From Bacillus infantis (GTDB taxonomy: Bacteria; Bacillota; Bacilli; Bacillales; Cytobacillaceae), in contig NZ_JAIVAP010000015.1 of the NCBI RefSeq assembly GCF_020171945.1, forward strand, positions 1 to 64,000: a stretch of 64,000 nucleotides of DNA, written 5' to 3'. The position numbers and the translations under genes are program-made. The notes under the pieces are model-generated. The model saw only the letters and a program-made list of their open reading frames with translations. It was not told the DNA's origin and did no database searches. Shown here one piece after another: positions 26,760 through 36,145 of this stretch (positions are counted from its first letter, which is position 1; the number at the start of each line of letters is the position of its first letter).

Positions 26760-27332
26760 ATGAAAAGGATGATAATTTGCCTGCCCGCCGCTTTTCTGTC
26801 CGCCTGTCTCCTGTTTGCATGGAATTCGCCGGCAGCGTCCACACCAAATGAGATGCAGGAATTCAAAGGGGCATTGGAAGATCGCATGAAAAGCACAGTC
26901 CATTATTATCATGAAGATTCAGCAGAGATCAAGGACTTTATCACAATTGATGGGGACGTGGTAAAGATCATCCAGACAGATGATTCTGCCACACCGGAAA
27001 ATGAGGAGAAGATCGAGGAGTATTCCACAAGGATTGCAGTGGCTTTTACTGAGTTCGAATTGAAGCGCGACTCCATTTTCTTTTTTAAGAAAAGAGAAAT
27101 GTATTATTATGATCTTGAAAAGAAGGAATTCCTGTCTTCAGTACATGTGATGGGGAATTCCGGGGTGGAACAGTTTTTCAAAGAATATATGCATGAGTTC
27201 ACGAAAGTGCTGACACCGGCTTCGCTTGCGCTGCTTTTGCTGCTGCTATCCGCCATTATCATTGTGCCGGTTCTGATCATGATATTTCATAATAAGAGCA
27301 GATCAGGCTCCCAGGCAGCCGGCCAGATTTAA
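26760..27332 (+). CDS. exported, C-terminally membrane-anchored protein, unknown function
   Basis: A 190-aa protein from ATG 26760 (AGGGGGA upstream). It has an N-terminal signal peptide (about 1-24), then a ~130-residue extracytoplasmic domain rich in acidic residues. A strongly hydrophobic C-terminal helix (PASLALLLLLLSAIIIVPVL) and a short basic tail (KSRSGSQAAGQI) follow. I do not recognise a family. A perfect cre site before its ribosome binding site suggests carbon catabolite repression. Confidence 0.65.
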   Translation: MKRMIICLPAAFLSACLLFAWNSPAASTPNEMQEFKGALEDRMKSTVHYYHEDSAEIKDFITIDGDVVKIIQTDDSATPENEEKIEEYSTRIAVAFTEFELKRDSIFFFKKREMYYYDLEKKEFLSSVHVMGNSGVEQFFKEYMHEFTKVLTPASLALLLLLLSAIIIVPVLIMIFHNKSRSGSQAAGQI

Positions 27333-27366
27333 GAGAGGATGAGCTATTCATCCTCTCTTTATTTAT
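27331..27366 (+). terminator. terminator after the membrane-anchored protein gene
   Basis: AAGAGAGGATGA-gctat-TCATCCTCTCTT then TATTT. It begins at the stop codon. Confidence 0.88.
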
Positions 27367-27583
27367 GGGGCAATCCTGCTTCCACCCTTACATATTCCCT
27401 TGATTCAAATGCTTTTATCTTTCTTTTATTGGGTCCCTGGCCAGCATCAGCCGGCATGACTTCCACAATTTCCTCTTCTGCGTCAGAGTAGAAAAATTCT
27501 CTTTTATCCTTTGCTTCCAGCACCCATGCACCTGCAAACAGAAATGTGAAGAGAAATATGGAGGCAAGTATTTTCTTATGCAT
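27359..27583 (-). CDS. 74-aa secreted small protein, unknown function
   Basis: A signal peptide (MHKKILASIFLFTFLFAGAWVLEA) is followed by a ~50-residue mature region with an acidic patch (DAEEEIVEV) and a basic stretch (PNKRKIKAFESREYV). No cysteine or lipobox is present. GGTGGTGG precedes ATG 27583. B. subtilis has a small gene, yufS, near mrpA, but I cannot show homology. It overlaps the terminator of the convergent gene. Confidence 0.55.
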   Translation of the reverse strand: MHKKILASIFLFTFLFAGAWVLEAKDKREFFYSDAEEEIVEVMPADAGQGPNKRKIKAFESREYVRVEAGLPHK

Positions 27584-28003
27584 GCTAAACCACCACCTAG
27601 TCGTAGTTTGGATGCATTTTAATATATTTATACAAATTTTTTTCGAAATTTTTTCCGGTTTCCAACCTGTTTCTACCTATTTAATAAAGTTGGGAGAATC
27701 CTTGCCGCATAAGGTTTCCTCAAATGCACGACCGTGCCATTTAGGTTATAATTTGTTCAGAGGCAGTCTCCGGGAGGAATTTTTTTCCCCTGGCATTACT
27801 TAGAGCAGGTAAAGTGTGGAGCATCTTATAACAAAGATTGGAGATAATTGTATACATACGCGTCTCTATTTACAGCTTTTCTTCACTAGCATGGAATACT
27901 TTCAGCCGCAAATGGGAAAAGGCCCTTGATATGTATCAATTTCTTCCTGACAAGGACTCACATGCACTAATTCTGTGCGCTTACAATCATAAAGGAGGTC
28001 ATA
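27584..28003. other. upstream region of the mrp operon (no gene seen)
   Basis: About 420 bp of A/T-rich DNA. A TATAAT at 27747-27752 is a possible -10 for mrpA, but no good -35 sits 17 bp before it. A short hairpin-like CCGGGAGG/CCCCTGG follows at about 27768-27800. I found no ORF with start signals and no recognisable riboswitch. The mrpA ribosome binding site AAAGGAGGT is at 27991-27999. Confidence 0.4.
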
Positions 28004-30397
28004 TTGTTGTCTTTGCTGCATTTGGCGATTGTTTCGCCATTATTGTTTGCCATATTTATACCGTTCTTCTATAAATATTTCAGGCAAATACATACCGGGT
28101 GGTTTCTATTGCCTCTGCCCATCCTGCTTTTCAGCTATTTCATCAGCTATCTGCCGGAAACAAAAGCGAATGGGGCAGTAAGCAGAACCCTGTCCTGGAT
28201 TCCATCCTTCGGGATTAATTTTACAGCCAGGGTCGATGGCCTGGGGCTTCTTTTCGCCCTTTTAATCACAGGCATCGGATCCTTAGTGGTGCTGTATTCC
28301 ATTTATTATCTTTCTAAGGAAAAAGAAAAGCTCAACACCTTTTATGTTTATCTGCTCCTGTTTATGGGGGCTATGCTCGGGGTTGTCCTTTCCGATAATC
28401 TGATTGTGATGTATGCTTTCTGGGAGCTGACCAGCTTTTCTTCCTTCCTGCTGATCGGCTATTGGTATCACAGGGAAAAATCCCGCTATGGCGCCCAGAA
28501 ATCAATGATGATTACGGTGCTTGGCGGACTGGCTATGCTGGGCGGGATCATCCTGCTTTATCTGATGACAGGAACCTTCTCTATTTCCGAGATCGTCCCG
28601 ATGGCCTCTGAAATCATGGAAAAGCCGTACTTTGTCCCTGCCCTGCTTTGCTTCCTTCTGGGCGCATTTACAAAATCGGCGCAATTCCCGTTCCATATCT
28701 GGCTTCCTGACGCGATGGAGGCGCCGACGCCTGTCAGTGCATACCTCCATTCTGCGACAATGGTAAAAGCAGGCATCTATTTAGTGGCCAGAATGAGCCC
28801 GGTTTTTGCAGAATCCGGCATCTGGCTTTGGCTTGTTGCATCCTTCGGGATCGTTACGCTGTTCTGGGGTTCCTTTTCTGCCGTCAAGCAGACAGACCTC
28901 AAAGGAATCCTTGCTTTTTCAACCATCAGCCAGCTCGGGCTGATCATGTCCCTCCTTGGACTCGGTGCAGCAGCTCTGCATTATGATACCGTGGAAGACA
29001 GCTTCTATACGATTGCTACAACTGCGGCAGTGTTTCATTTGATCAACCATGCCACCTTTAAAGGAAGCCTCTTTATGGTTGTCGGCATCGTTGACCATGA
29101 AACAGGGACAAGGGATATCCGCAAGCTCGGAGGACTAATGAGCTTTATGCCGATTACCTTTACCCTTGCGCTGATTGGAGCCTTTTCAATGGCTGGCCTG
29201 CCCCCATTCAATGGATTCCTAAGCAAGGAAATGTTCTTTACCGGAATGGTCCGCATCCTTGAAGTGGATATCTTCAATCTTGATACATGGGGCATTTTAT
29301 TCCCTGTGCTCGCATGGATTGCAAGCGTGTTTACGTTCATTTACAGCATGGTGCTTGTATTTAAGACATTCACAGGAAAGTTCCAGCCTGAGAAGCTCGA
29401 TAAAAAGCCGCATGAAGCTCCTTTCGGCATGCTTATTTCGCCGATTATCCTGGCTTCGCTGGTCATTATCATCGGATTCTTCCCGAATATCCTGTCAAGC
29501 ACTATTATCGCTCCAGCCCTTGGAGTGATCATGCCAGGCCTTGTGTTCGACGTGCATATTTCTTTCTGGCACGGCTTCACTCCAGAGCTTTTCATGACGC
29601 TTGGAGTCATTGCGTTTGGAGTCCTTCTTTATACTACACTGGACAAATGGCGCCAGATTTATGATCTGTTCCCGGAGAAGCTGGCACTCAACCGCTTTTA
29701 TGATGGCGGGATTGAAGGGATGCAGACCTTCTCATCAAATCTGACAAGAACCTATATGAACGGGTTTATCCGGACATATCTTGTGTATATCTTTACATTC
29801 TTTATTCTGCTGCTTGGCACAACGCTTGTTTGGAAAAATGCCTTTAAGCTCAGTACGAATGATCTTTCTTCAATCGGCTTCTATGAAGTGCTGCTGGCGC
29901 TGATCATTGCCGCTGCATCAATTTCCATCCTGTTTGCCAAGTCAAGGCTGACTTCAATCATCCTGCTCGGTGCAGTCGGATATACAGTAGCCTTGTTCTT
30001 TGTTTTATTCAGGGCGCCTGACCTCGCTCTGACGCAGCTTGTCATCGAAACTGTGTCTGTCTCGCTTTTCCTGCTTTGCTTCTATCACCTGCCAAAGCTG
30101 AAGCGTGATGAAGAGAGGATCCGCTTTAAGGCGGTCAATCTTGCAGTCTCGATCGGGGTCGGCGCCATTGTCACGCTTATCGCCCTGTCTGCACACAGCA
30201 ATAAGCTGTTTGACTCTATTGCAAGTTACTATATTGAAAATACTTATAAAGAAGCAGCAGGAAAAAATATGGTCAACGTAATCCTGGTTGATTTCAGGGG
30301 CTTTGATACCATGTTTGAAATATGCGTTCTCGGGATCGCTGCCCTCGGCATCTTCGCCATGATCAAGCTCCGCCTGGCAAGGAGGAATGAAGGATGA
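28004..30397 (+). CDS. mrpA: Mrp Na+/H+ antiporter subunit A
   Basis: A 797-aa (or 796-aa) protein. The start is one of two adjacent TTG codons, 28004 or 28007; the second has better spacing from AAAGGAGGT and gives the MxLLHLAI start typical of MrpA. About 20 membrane helices include an N-terminal NuoL-like half (for example YAFWELTSFSSFLLIGYWY, SAYLHSATMVKAGIYL) and a C-terminal MrpA-specific part. It is the main proton-translocating subunit of the multisubunit Na+(K+)/H+ antiporter used for alkali and salt tolerance. First gene of a seven-gene overlapping operon. Confidence 0.96.
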   Translation: MLSLLHLAIVSPLLFAIFIPFFYKYFRQIHTGWFLLPLPILLFSYFISYLPETKANGAVSRTLSWIPSFGINFTARVDGLGLLFALLITGIGSLVVLYSIYYLSKEKEKLNTFYVYLLLFMGAMLGVVLSDNLIVMYAFWELTSFSSFLLIGYWYHREKSRYGAQKSMMITVLGGLAMLGGIILLYLMTGTFSISEIVPMASEIMEKPYFVPALLCFLLGAFTKSAQFPFHIWLPDAMEAPTPVSAYLHSATMVKAGIYLVARMSPVFAESGIWLWLVASFGIVTLFWGSFSAVKQTDLKGILAFSTISQLGLIMSLLGLGAAALHYDTVEDSFYTIATTAAVFHLINHATFKGSLFMVVGIVDHETGTRDIRKLGGLMSFMPITFTLALIGAFSMAGLPPFNGFLSKEMFFTGMVRILEVDIFNLDTWGILFPVLAWIASVFTFIYSMVLVFKTFTGKFQPEKLDKKPHEAPFGMLISPIILASLVIIIGFFPNILSSTIIAPALGVIMPGLVFDVHISFWHGFTPELFMTLGVIAFGVLLYTTLDKWRQIYDLFPEKLALNRFYDGGIEGMQTFSSNLTRTYMNGFIRTYLVYIFTFFILLLGTTLVWKNAFKLSTNDLSSIGFYEVLLALIIAAASISILFAKSRLTSIILLGAVGYTVALFFVLFRAPDLALTQLVIETVSVSLFLLCFYHLPKLKRDEERIRFKAVNLAVSIGVGAIVTLIALSAHSNKLFDSIASYYIENTYKEAAGKNMVNVILVDFRGFDTMFEICVLGIAALGIFAMIKLRLARRNEG

Positions 30398-30816
30398 AAA
30401 CAAACGATATCATACTGCAGACAGTGACAAAGGTCACTCTGTTCATCATCATCCTGTTTTCGATCCATCTGTTCTTTGCCGGCCACTATTATCCAGGCGG
30501 CGGATTTGTGGGCGGATTGATGACATCCGGTGCCATCGTGCTGCTCCTGCTCGCTTTTGACATGAAGACAGTCGCAAATATTTTGCCGATTGACTACAAA
30601 TATATGATTGCCACGGGGCTTTTGTTTGCTGTGGGGACCGGAGCAGGGGCACTTCTGTTCAATGTACCGTTCCTGACCCACAAATTCACGGATGTCTACC
30701 TGCCCCTGCTCGGAAAAACATCCCTGCATACGGCAGTGCTGTTCGATACCGGTGTATTCCTAGTCGTTGTCGGAGTCACAATGACCATTATTCAAACAAT
30801 AGGGGAGGATGAATAA
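30394..30816 (+). CDS. mrpB: Mrp antiporter subunit B
   Basis: A 140-aa protein with four membrane helices and the MnhB signature [26 protein letters not shown] 30394 overlaps the mrpA stop (ATGA). It is essential for antiport in characterised Mrp complexes. Confidence 0.95.
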   Translation: MKTNDIILQTVTKVTLFIIILFSIHLFFAGHYYPGGGFVGGLMTSGAIVLLLLAFDMKTVANILPIDYKYMIATGLLFAVGTGAGALLFNVPFLTHKFTDVYLPLLGKTSLHTAVLFDTGVFLVVVGVTMTIIQTIGEDE

Positions 30817-31157
30817 TGGAGATATTAATGTCCGTTCTCATTGGCATTCTGTTTATGACTGCCACTTATCTGATGCTCTCGAAAAGCTTGCTGAGGATCA
30901 TCATTGGTACAGGCCTTTTGAGCCACGGCGCCCATCTTCTGCTGATCACCATGGGCGGTTTGAAAAGGGGAGACCCGCCATTATTGGGGGAGCATGCAAA
31001 AAATTATGTCGATCCAATCCCCCAGGCCTTGATCCTTACTGCCATTGTTATCAGCTTTGGCGTTACAGCCTTCTTCCTGGTGCTTGCCTACCGCGCATAC
31101 CAGGAGCTAGGCACAGATAATATGGACAGATTGAGAGGAAAAGAAGGAAATGACTAA
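30816..31157 (+). CDS. mrpC: Mrp antiporter subunit C (NuoK-like)
   Basis: A 113-aa, three-helix protein homologous to the complex I subunit NuoK. It has the typical [19 protein letters not shown] and [17 protein letters not shown] 30816 shares a base with the mrpB stop (TAATG). Confidence 0.95.
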   Translation: MEILMSVLIGILFMTATYLMLSKSLLRIIIGTGLLSHGAHLLLITMGGLKRGDPPLLGEHAKNYVDPIPQALILTAIVISFGVTAFFLVLAYRAYQELGTDNMDRLRGKEGND

Positions 31158-32631
31158 CTTTTTAATGCTTCCAATTCTAATTCCGCTGGCAACAGCGATC
31201 CTTTTAATCTTTCTCGCTAAAAATGTCCCTGCACAGCGCTGGGTTTCCGGAATATCTGCCGCAATTACGGCGGCTGCTGCCTTCCTGCTTGTGCAAAAGG
31301 TTCACAATGATGGGATCCAGACAATTAATTTGGGCAGCTGGGAGGCGCCGTACGGAATCACGCTGGTGTCTGATATGGCTTCTGCCCTGCTTGTTTTGAC
31401 GACAAGCCTGATATCCCTGGCCTGTCTGATTTATTCTTTCAAATCTATCGGCATTGACCGTGAGAAATTTTATTATTATCCTGTATTCCAGTTTCTGATC
31501 GTTGGTGTTAACGGGGCATTCACTACAGGGGATATTTTCAACCTGTTTGTTTTCTTTGAAGTTATGCTCATGGCATCATATGTCCTGATCGTTCTCGGAG
31601 GGACGAAGATACAGCTCCGGGAATCCATCAAATATATTTTGGTGAATGTCATATCATCAGCTTTGTTCGTCATAGCAGTGGGATATTTATATTCTATTGT
31701 AGGATCATTGAATATGGCTGATATTTCCGTTAAGATTGCAGCGTCCGGACAGCCTGGCATTTTGACGGTTGTCGCTGTTCTGTTCCTCATCGTATTCGGG
31801 CTGAAGGGCGCCATATTTCCACTTTACTTTTGGCTTCCCGGCTCTTACTATGCACCGCCTATCCCGGTCATGGCCGTCTTTGGCGCCTTGCTGACCAAGG
31901 TTGGAGTTTACTCCATCATGCGGACCTATACCCTCTTCTTTTATCATGATCAGGGGTATACACATGAGATTCTCAGCACACTCGCTGTACTGACCATCAT
32001 CCTTGGGGTAATTGGGGCAGTTGCATACTGGGACGTTAAAAAAATCATCATTTACAATATTGTTGTCGCCGTCGGGGTCATCGTTTTCGGGATTGCGGCA
32101 ATGACTCCTGATTCACTGGCCGGGTCGCTCTTTTATATCATTCACGATATGATCATCAAAGCAGCGCTCTTCCTGCTTGCCGGAATCATCATCACCATAA
32201 CGGGGACAAGCAACCTCCGCCATATCAGCGGGCTGATCAAAAGGTATCCCGGGCTTGCCTGGACATATTTCATTGCGGCACTTGCCCTTGCCGGGATTCC
32301 TCCGCTCAGCGGCTTTATCGGAAAGCTACTGATTGTCCAGGGAGGATTTGAAGCCGGCCGCTATTGGGGTGCAGGGGTCGTCCTGCTTTCAAGCCTCCTG
32401 GTGCTGTTCTCAGTCATGAAAATCTTCATCAATGGATTCTGGGGAAATCCCCGCTCCTACAAAAATGAAGATAAAGCTCCTGTAAGGACTTTGCTCATTG
32501 CTCCGGTGATGCTCACTGCTCTGTCTGTATTTATGGGAGTCGGGACAGAAGTGATCTATCCTTATATCTCGCAGGCTGCTGAAACTCTTTCGGACCCAAA
32601 TCTTTATATCAATGCAGTCTTAAAGGAGTAA
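31150..32631 (+). CDS. mrpD: Mrp antiporter subunit D (NuoN/NuoM-like)
   Basis: A 493-aa protein with about 14 helices and the proton-translocating transporter domain. The key glutamate lies in [18 protein letters not shown], and the lysine in [23 protein letters not shown] 31150 overlaps mrpC by eight bases. Confidence 0.96.
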   Translation: MTNFLMLPILIPLATAILLIFLAKNVPAQRWVSGISAAITAAAAFLLVQKVHNDGIQTINLGSWEAPYGITLVSDMASALLVLTTSLISLACLIYSFKSIGIDREKFYYYPVFQFLIVGVNGAFTTGDIFNLFVFFEVMLMASYVLIVLGGTKIQLRESIKYILVNVISSALFVIAVGYLYSIVGSLNMADISVKIAASGQPGILTVVAVLFLIVFGLKGAIFPLYFWLPGSYYAPPIPVMAVFGALLTKVGVYSIMRTYTLFFYHDQGYTHEILSTLAVLTIILGVIGAVAYWDVKKIIIYNIVVAVGVIVFGIAAMTPDSLAGSLFYIIHDMIIKAALFLLAGIIITITGTSNLRHISGLIKRYPGLAWTYFIAALALAGIPPLSGFIGKLLIVQGGFEAGRYWGAGVVLLSSLLVLFSVMKIFINGFWGNPRSYKNEDKAPVRTLLIAPVMLTALSVFMGVGTEVIYPYISQAAETLSDPNLYINAVLKE

Positions 32632-32635
32632 TGAT

Positions 32636-33112
32636 ATGGCATTTCAAATTTTATTGAATTTCTTTCTAGCATTTGTGTGGATGTTCCTGAAGGTCTCTTA
32701 TGATCCGGTAACATTCCTTGTCGGCTATTTCTTCGGGCTGCTGATCATTTTTGCTTTCAGGCGGTTCTTCGATTCCCGCTTTTACCTTCTCCGGGTTGTG
32801 GCTGTCATCAATCTGCTGCTGATCTTCATGAGAGAGCTGATTTTATCCAATATCGCCATATTGAAGGTGATCCTGAAGCCAAAGCTTGATATCAGGCCCG
32901 GCATCTTTGCCCTTGAAACAGAGCTGACCGAGGATTGGGAAATCACGGTTCTTTCAGGCCTGATCACTTTGACGCCGGGGACGCTGGTCATTGATGTTTC
33001 CGATGATAATAGAATTCTTTATATTCATGCCATGGATATAGGGGATGTCGATGAATCGGTCAGCAGCATCAAGAATTCATTTGAAAAAGCAATCATGGAG
33101 GTGAGCAAGTGA
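32636..33112 (+). CDS. mrpE: Mrp antiporter subunit E
   Basis: A 158-aa protein with two N-terminal membrane helices and a soluble C-terminal domain (LTPGTLVIDVSDDNRILYIHAMDIGD), as in MnhE/MrpE. AAAGGAG precedes ATG 32636. Confidence 0.95.
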   Translation: MAFQILLNFFLAFVWMFLKVSYDPVTFLVGYFFGLLIIFAFRRFFDSRFYLLRVVAVINLLLIFMRELILSNIAILKVILKPKLDIRPGIFALETELTEDWEITVLSGLITLTPGTLVIDVSDDNRILYIHAMDIGDVDESVSSIKNSFEKAIMEVSK

Positions 33113-33396
33113 TGCTGGAAGTGATCGTACAGATTTCACTGCTCTGCATTTCCATTGCCATGGTCGGCCTCATCTACCGTGTAATCAAAGGGCCAACCAT
33201 ACCTGACAGAATCGTGGCACTCGATGCTATCGGAATCAACCTCGTAGCTGTCATCGCACTTGTTTCCATCTTGCTGAAAACCAATGCTTTCCTGGAGATT
33301 ATCCTGCTGATCGGAATTCTTGCATTCATCGGCACGGTAGCCTTCTCGAAGTATCTGGAAAAGGGGGTTATTATAGAACGTGATCGAGATCATTAG
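33109..33396 (+). CDS. mrpF: Mrp antiporter subunit F
   Basis: A 95-aa (GTG 33109) or 94-aa (ATG 33112) three-helix protein with the MrpF motif RVIKGPTIPDRIVALDAIG. Either start overlaps the mrpE stop codon. It has been linked to bile-salt and Na+ efflux in B. subtilis. Confidence 0.94.
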   Translation: MMLEVIVQISLLCISIAMVGLIYRVIKGPTIPDRIVALDAIGINLVAVIALVSILLKTNAFLEIILLIGILAFIGTVAFSKYLEKGVIIERDRDH

Positions 33397-33751
33397 AATC
33401 ATCATCATTGTCCTGATCCTGATAGGAGCCTTTCTCAGCCTTGTAGCAGCATTTGGGGTGATCAGGCTGCCTGACGTTTACACACGGAACCACGCCGCCT
33501 CCAAAGCCGCTACATTGGGTGTCATGTCCGTCCTGCTTGGAACCTTCCTTTATTTCTATGCAGAAGAGGGGCATTTCAACTCACGGCTCATTCTGGGGAT
33601 CATATTCATCTTTATGACATCCCCTGTTGCCGGCCACCTGATAAGCCGTGCAGCATATAATGCAGGTGTCCCATTGGCAGATGTAAGCGTTCAGGATGAT
33701 TTAAAAATAAAAAAAGGATCACAGGTAAGCGTAAACCAAGAAAAGCCATGA
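33380..33751 (+). CDS. mrpG: Mrp antiporter subunit G
   Basis: A 123-aa, three-helix protein with the MnhG/MrpG signature FGVIRLPDVYTRNHAASKAATLG. GTG 33380 overlaps mrpF by 17 bases. The soluble tail ends KKGSQVSVNQEKP. Last gene of the operon. Confidence 0.95.
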   Translation: MIEIIRIIIIVLILIGAFLSLVAAFGVIRLPDVYTRNHAASKAATLGVMSVLLGTFLYFYAEEGHFNSRLILGIIFIFMTSPVAGHLISRAAYNAGVPLADVSVQDDLKIKKGSQVSVNQEKP

Positions 33752-33773
33752 GGGATTCCCTCATGGCTTTTCT
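33741..33773 (+). terminator. terminator of the mrp operon
   Basis: AAAAGCCATGAGGG-att-CCCTCATGGCTTTT then CTTATT. Confidence 0.92.
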
Positions 33774-33794
33774 TATTCTCATGGCCAGATGCTG

Positions 33795-34181
33795 TCATTT
33801 TCTTTGAATGACCGCCATTGTGCAGCGTGAAACACACACAAGCTTCCCTTCTTCATCAGTAATTTTGATATCCCAAACCATCGTTGACTTCCCCTGATGA
33901 AGGACAGTGGCAGCTGCAGTGACAACACCGTCTTTCTTTGCCCTGATATGGTTGGCGTTGATCTCAAGGCCGACAACCGCCTCTTTTTCCTGGTCCACCA
34001 ATTCAAATGCCCCGATGCTGGCCACCGTTTCGGCCAAAGCAACCGAAGCGCCCCCATGCAAAAGCCCAAAAGGCTGCCTGGTCCTCTCATCCACCGGCAT
34101 GGTCGCTGTCACACGCCCTTTCCCAAGCTCTGTCACTTCAATACCCAAGGCATGTATTAGTGTATTCTCCAATTTCATCAT
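33795..34181 (-). CDS. yuxO: hotdog-fold thioesterase YuxO (PaaI / DHNA-CoA hydrolase type)
   Basis: A 128-aa hotdog protein with the active-site segment GLLHGGASVALAETVAS (catalytic Glu and His) and the closing CVSRCTMAVI. Related enzymes hydrolyse 1,4-dihydroxy-2-naphthoyl-CoA in menaquinone synthesis or other acyl-CoAs. ATG 34181 (or 34178) follows GGAGGGGG. In B. subtilis this gene is co-transcribed with comA directly after mrpG. Here comA and the rest of comQXPA are missing and the gene stands alone. Confidence 0.88.
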   Translation of the reverse strand: MMKLENTLIHALGIEVTELGKGRVTATMPVDERTRQPFGLLHGGASVALAETVASIGAFELVDQEKEAVVGLEINANHIRAKKDGVVTAAATVLHQGKSTMVWDIKITDEEGKLVCVSRCTMAVIQRK

Positions 34182-34527
34182 TTTTCCCCCTCCATGTTTT
34201 TAACCATGGTGCATGACTATGTATGTACTTTTACTATAACTTCTATCCTGGCGGCAGACAACCTGCCAAAGTATGCTTGATTCCATTCCCTGCCCCAAAG
34301 CCGGGTCCTGTGTGCTGCTTCGGAGTCAGCGAACGCCAATTTCATACAAAATAACTGCTTAAATAAAAGGCTGTGTTAGTGTACCTTGTTGATTTTGGGC
34401 TCATTTTAGCCGTATATTCATCCTGCCGCCAAGAAAGCCAAATAAAAAAAGCCTGCTGCGGCAAACTAAAGATGTCCATCCTGTTTTCGAATAGGCATGG
34501 ACGAAACCATAAGAGGGGTGTTCATTT
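34182..34527. other. intergenic region without a gene
   Basis: No ORF with start signals was found. 34372-34400 (AAGGCTGTGTTAGT then CTTGTTGATTTTGG) resembles the flanking end of intergenic repeats common in Bacillus and shares TGTTGATT with the MITE-like copy at 63061, so it may be a decayed end. A purine-rich ribosome binding site (AAGAGGGGTG) for the next gene is at about 34508-34518. Confidence 0.3.
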
Positions 34528-34710
34528 ATGGATCATATCCGTGAAGGTTTAATTCCGGCAGTTCTTGGTACAGCTGTAACGGCTACAGGCTACGCGCTAA
34601 AGCAATCCAGAAAGGTTGACAGCACGCTTTCAGACACCATCGTCGGCTTCGGACTTGCCCATATCGTACTGGGAGCCATCGATCTTGTTGAACACCGCCA
34701 TCACTATTAG
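34528..34710 (+). CDS. 60-aa glycine/histidine-containing small protein, unknown function
   Basis: Two moderately hydrophobic stretches (LIPAVLGTAVTATGYA and IVGFGLAHIVLGAIDLV) flank a short polar loop, with a histidine-rich end (EHRHHY). It is likely a small membrane-associated protein. AGAGGGGTG precedes ATG 34528 and a strong terminator follows. Family not recognised. Confidence 0.65.
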   Translation: MDHIREGLIPAVLGTAVTATGYALKQSRKVDSTLSDTIVGFGLAHIVLGAIDLVEHRHHY

Positions 34711-34715
34711 CACAC

Positions 34716-34750
34716 AAAAGGCAGCTTTCGCAGGCTGCCTTTTCTTTTTT
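34716..34750. terminator. terminator between the 60-aa gene and dedA-like gene
   Basis: AAAAGGCAGC-tttcgcag-GCTGCCTTTT then CT6. Confidence 0.9.
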
Positions 34751-34756
34751 GCTCCC

Positions 34757-35362
34757 TCACGCGAGCTCCCTCTGTTTTTCTTTTTTTCTTTTGCTGCGGG
34801 TCTTGATAACGAGAATGATAAGCGCAAAGACGGCTCCGGTTAAGAGTGCCTCTTTTCCATAAAGGATGATGGCGTCGATGTGGTCGCCGAACAGATATCC
34901 TAAAGTGAAAGCAACCGCGAGCCAGAGCAGCGCTCCGCTGAAGGCAAACAGTGCGAATGTTTTGAATGGAAGCCTGCTGAATCCGTATAGGAATGGGACA
35001 AAATTGCGAAGCCCCGGTATGAAATAGCTGAGCGAAAGGGAAAAGGCATGATGCTTATCCATCAGCCTTAAAGAGTCATCAATGATTTTTGCAAACCGCT
35101 TTCTTTTATGGAAATATTTAATCAGCGGCCGGCCGATAAACCGGCCAAGTGTATAGCAGGTCGTCAGCGCGGCAGTCATGCCGGCATATGTCACAAGAAA
35201 GGCCCCAAGAGGATGAAGCACACTCATCGAGGAGACCATCCCGACTGTCATGGCAATGACTTCATTCGGGACGGGGATTCCGAAGACACCGAACCAGAGC
35301 CATAAGAATAGGCCGATATAGCCATTTTCTTCGATTAACAGCAAAATATAGTCCAGCTCCAT
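34757..35362 (-). CDS. DedA family membrane protein
   Basis: A 201-aa VTT/DedA protein with five to six hydrophobic segments. Family hallmarks are FGIPVPNEVIAMTVGM near residue 27, GRFIGRPLIKYFHKRKRF, and SYFIPGLRNFVPFLYGFSRL (the conserved R/PG re-entrant region). DedA proteins support membrane potential and lipid flipping, such as undecaprenyl phosphate or phosphatidylethanolamine recycling. It ends in a basic tail (KTRSKRKKEKQ). GGAGGG precedes ATG 35362. Confidence 0.93.
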   Translation of the reverse strand: MELDYILLLIEENGYIGLFLWLWFGVFGIPVPNEVIAMTVGMVSSMSVLHPLGAFLVTYAGMTAALTTCYTLGRFIGRPLIKYFHKRKRFAKIIDDSLRLMDKHHAFSLSLSYFIPGLRNFVPFLYGFSRLPFKTFALFAFSGALLWLAVAFTLGYLFGDHIDAIILYGKEALLTGAVFALIILVIKTRSKRKKEKQRELA

Positions 35363-35613
35363 CTTCAGTCCCTCCCCCCGCTCTCCATCTATTTAAGAAT
35401 TCTCCATTACCCTTATTTACCCCTCTTTTATCTTTATGAATCCATACTAATACTCTCATGCTTCTTAAATGTATATTCCTTCCTGGGAAGCACATAACCG
35501 ATTACAATGGCTGGCGGTTTTTTTTTCAACTTCAATCGTAAGATAGGAAGCACCGGCATATAGATGGTATGAATGGGTGCACCTGGATTATGTCCATGAA
35601 AGGAGCCAAAAAG

Positions 35614-36021
35614 ATGTTTCCACACCATTATTATGGAAGAAGAAACAGCATCAGCCGCTATCCGCAGCCTGTATGCCAGTTTCCTCCGCCTCCCCGCCAG
35701 CTCCATTATACAGCCAGCATGAGGCAGTTTCCTTCTGTCAATCCTGCCACCTTTATGAGCTCGGCCAAGCATATGCAGGGTCTAATGAGTGATGCCGGCT
35801 CACTGCTTGACAGGATGGCCACTTCCAAGCAGTTTTCTAATGATCTGATGTCAGCTGCCCAGCAATCCCAGACAAAAAAAGCAGAAGAGATGATCAAGGC
35901 AACCGGAATTAAGTCCCAGCCCCGTGTCACATATACACCGGACGGGCTCACCTTGGTATTTGAAGCAAAGGATGACCATGCTAAGTGCTGCAGCCTGACC
36001 TTAAAGCTCAGATGGATGTAA
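35614..36021 (+). CDS. uncharacterised 135-aa protein with Pro/Tyr/His-rich N-terminus
   Basis: From ATG 35614, eight bases after AAAGGAG. The N-terminal ~40 residues are rich in H, Y, R, Q and P (MFPHHYYGRR, QFPPPPRQLHY), a composition seen in many spore coat proteins. The middle is helical (SAKHMQGLMSDAGSLLDRM), and the C-terminal part forms a short beta-rich region with CC. No family recognised; a spore-coat or surface role is only inferred from composition and the similar gene next door. Confidence 0.6.
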   Translation: MFPHHYYGRRNSISRYPQPVCQFPPPPRQLHYTASMRQFPSVNPATFMSSAKHMQGLMSDAGSLLDRMATSKQFSNDLMSAAQQSQTKKAEEMIKATGIKSQPRVTYTPDGLTLVFEAKDDHAKCCSLTLKLRWM

Positions 36022-36076
36022 GGCGGGATGCTCCTGCCGCTGCAGCAGTGAAGCAGGAAATCATTTCAAGACAAAA

Positions 36077-36100
36077 AAAGCTCTCTGACCAGAGAGCTTT
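36077..36100. terminator. bidirectional terminator
   Basis: AAAGCTCTCTG-acc-AGAGAGCTTT, with an A7 tract on the left that makes a T run for the minus-strand gene. Confidence 0.75.
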
Positions 36101-36145
36101 AAAAGAGAGAGTGTATTGTTAAATGACACTTCATTCCTTCATCAA

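Noticed and set aside
27584-28003. Na+ or other riboswitch ahead of mrpA
   Set aside because: Only a short imperfect hairpin could be drawn and no known consensus was recognised.
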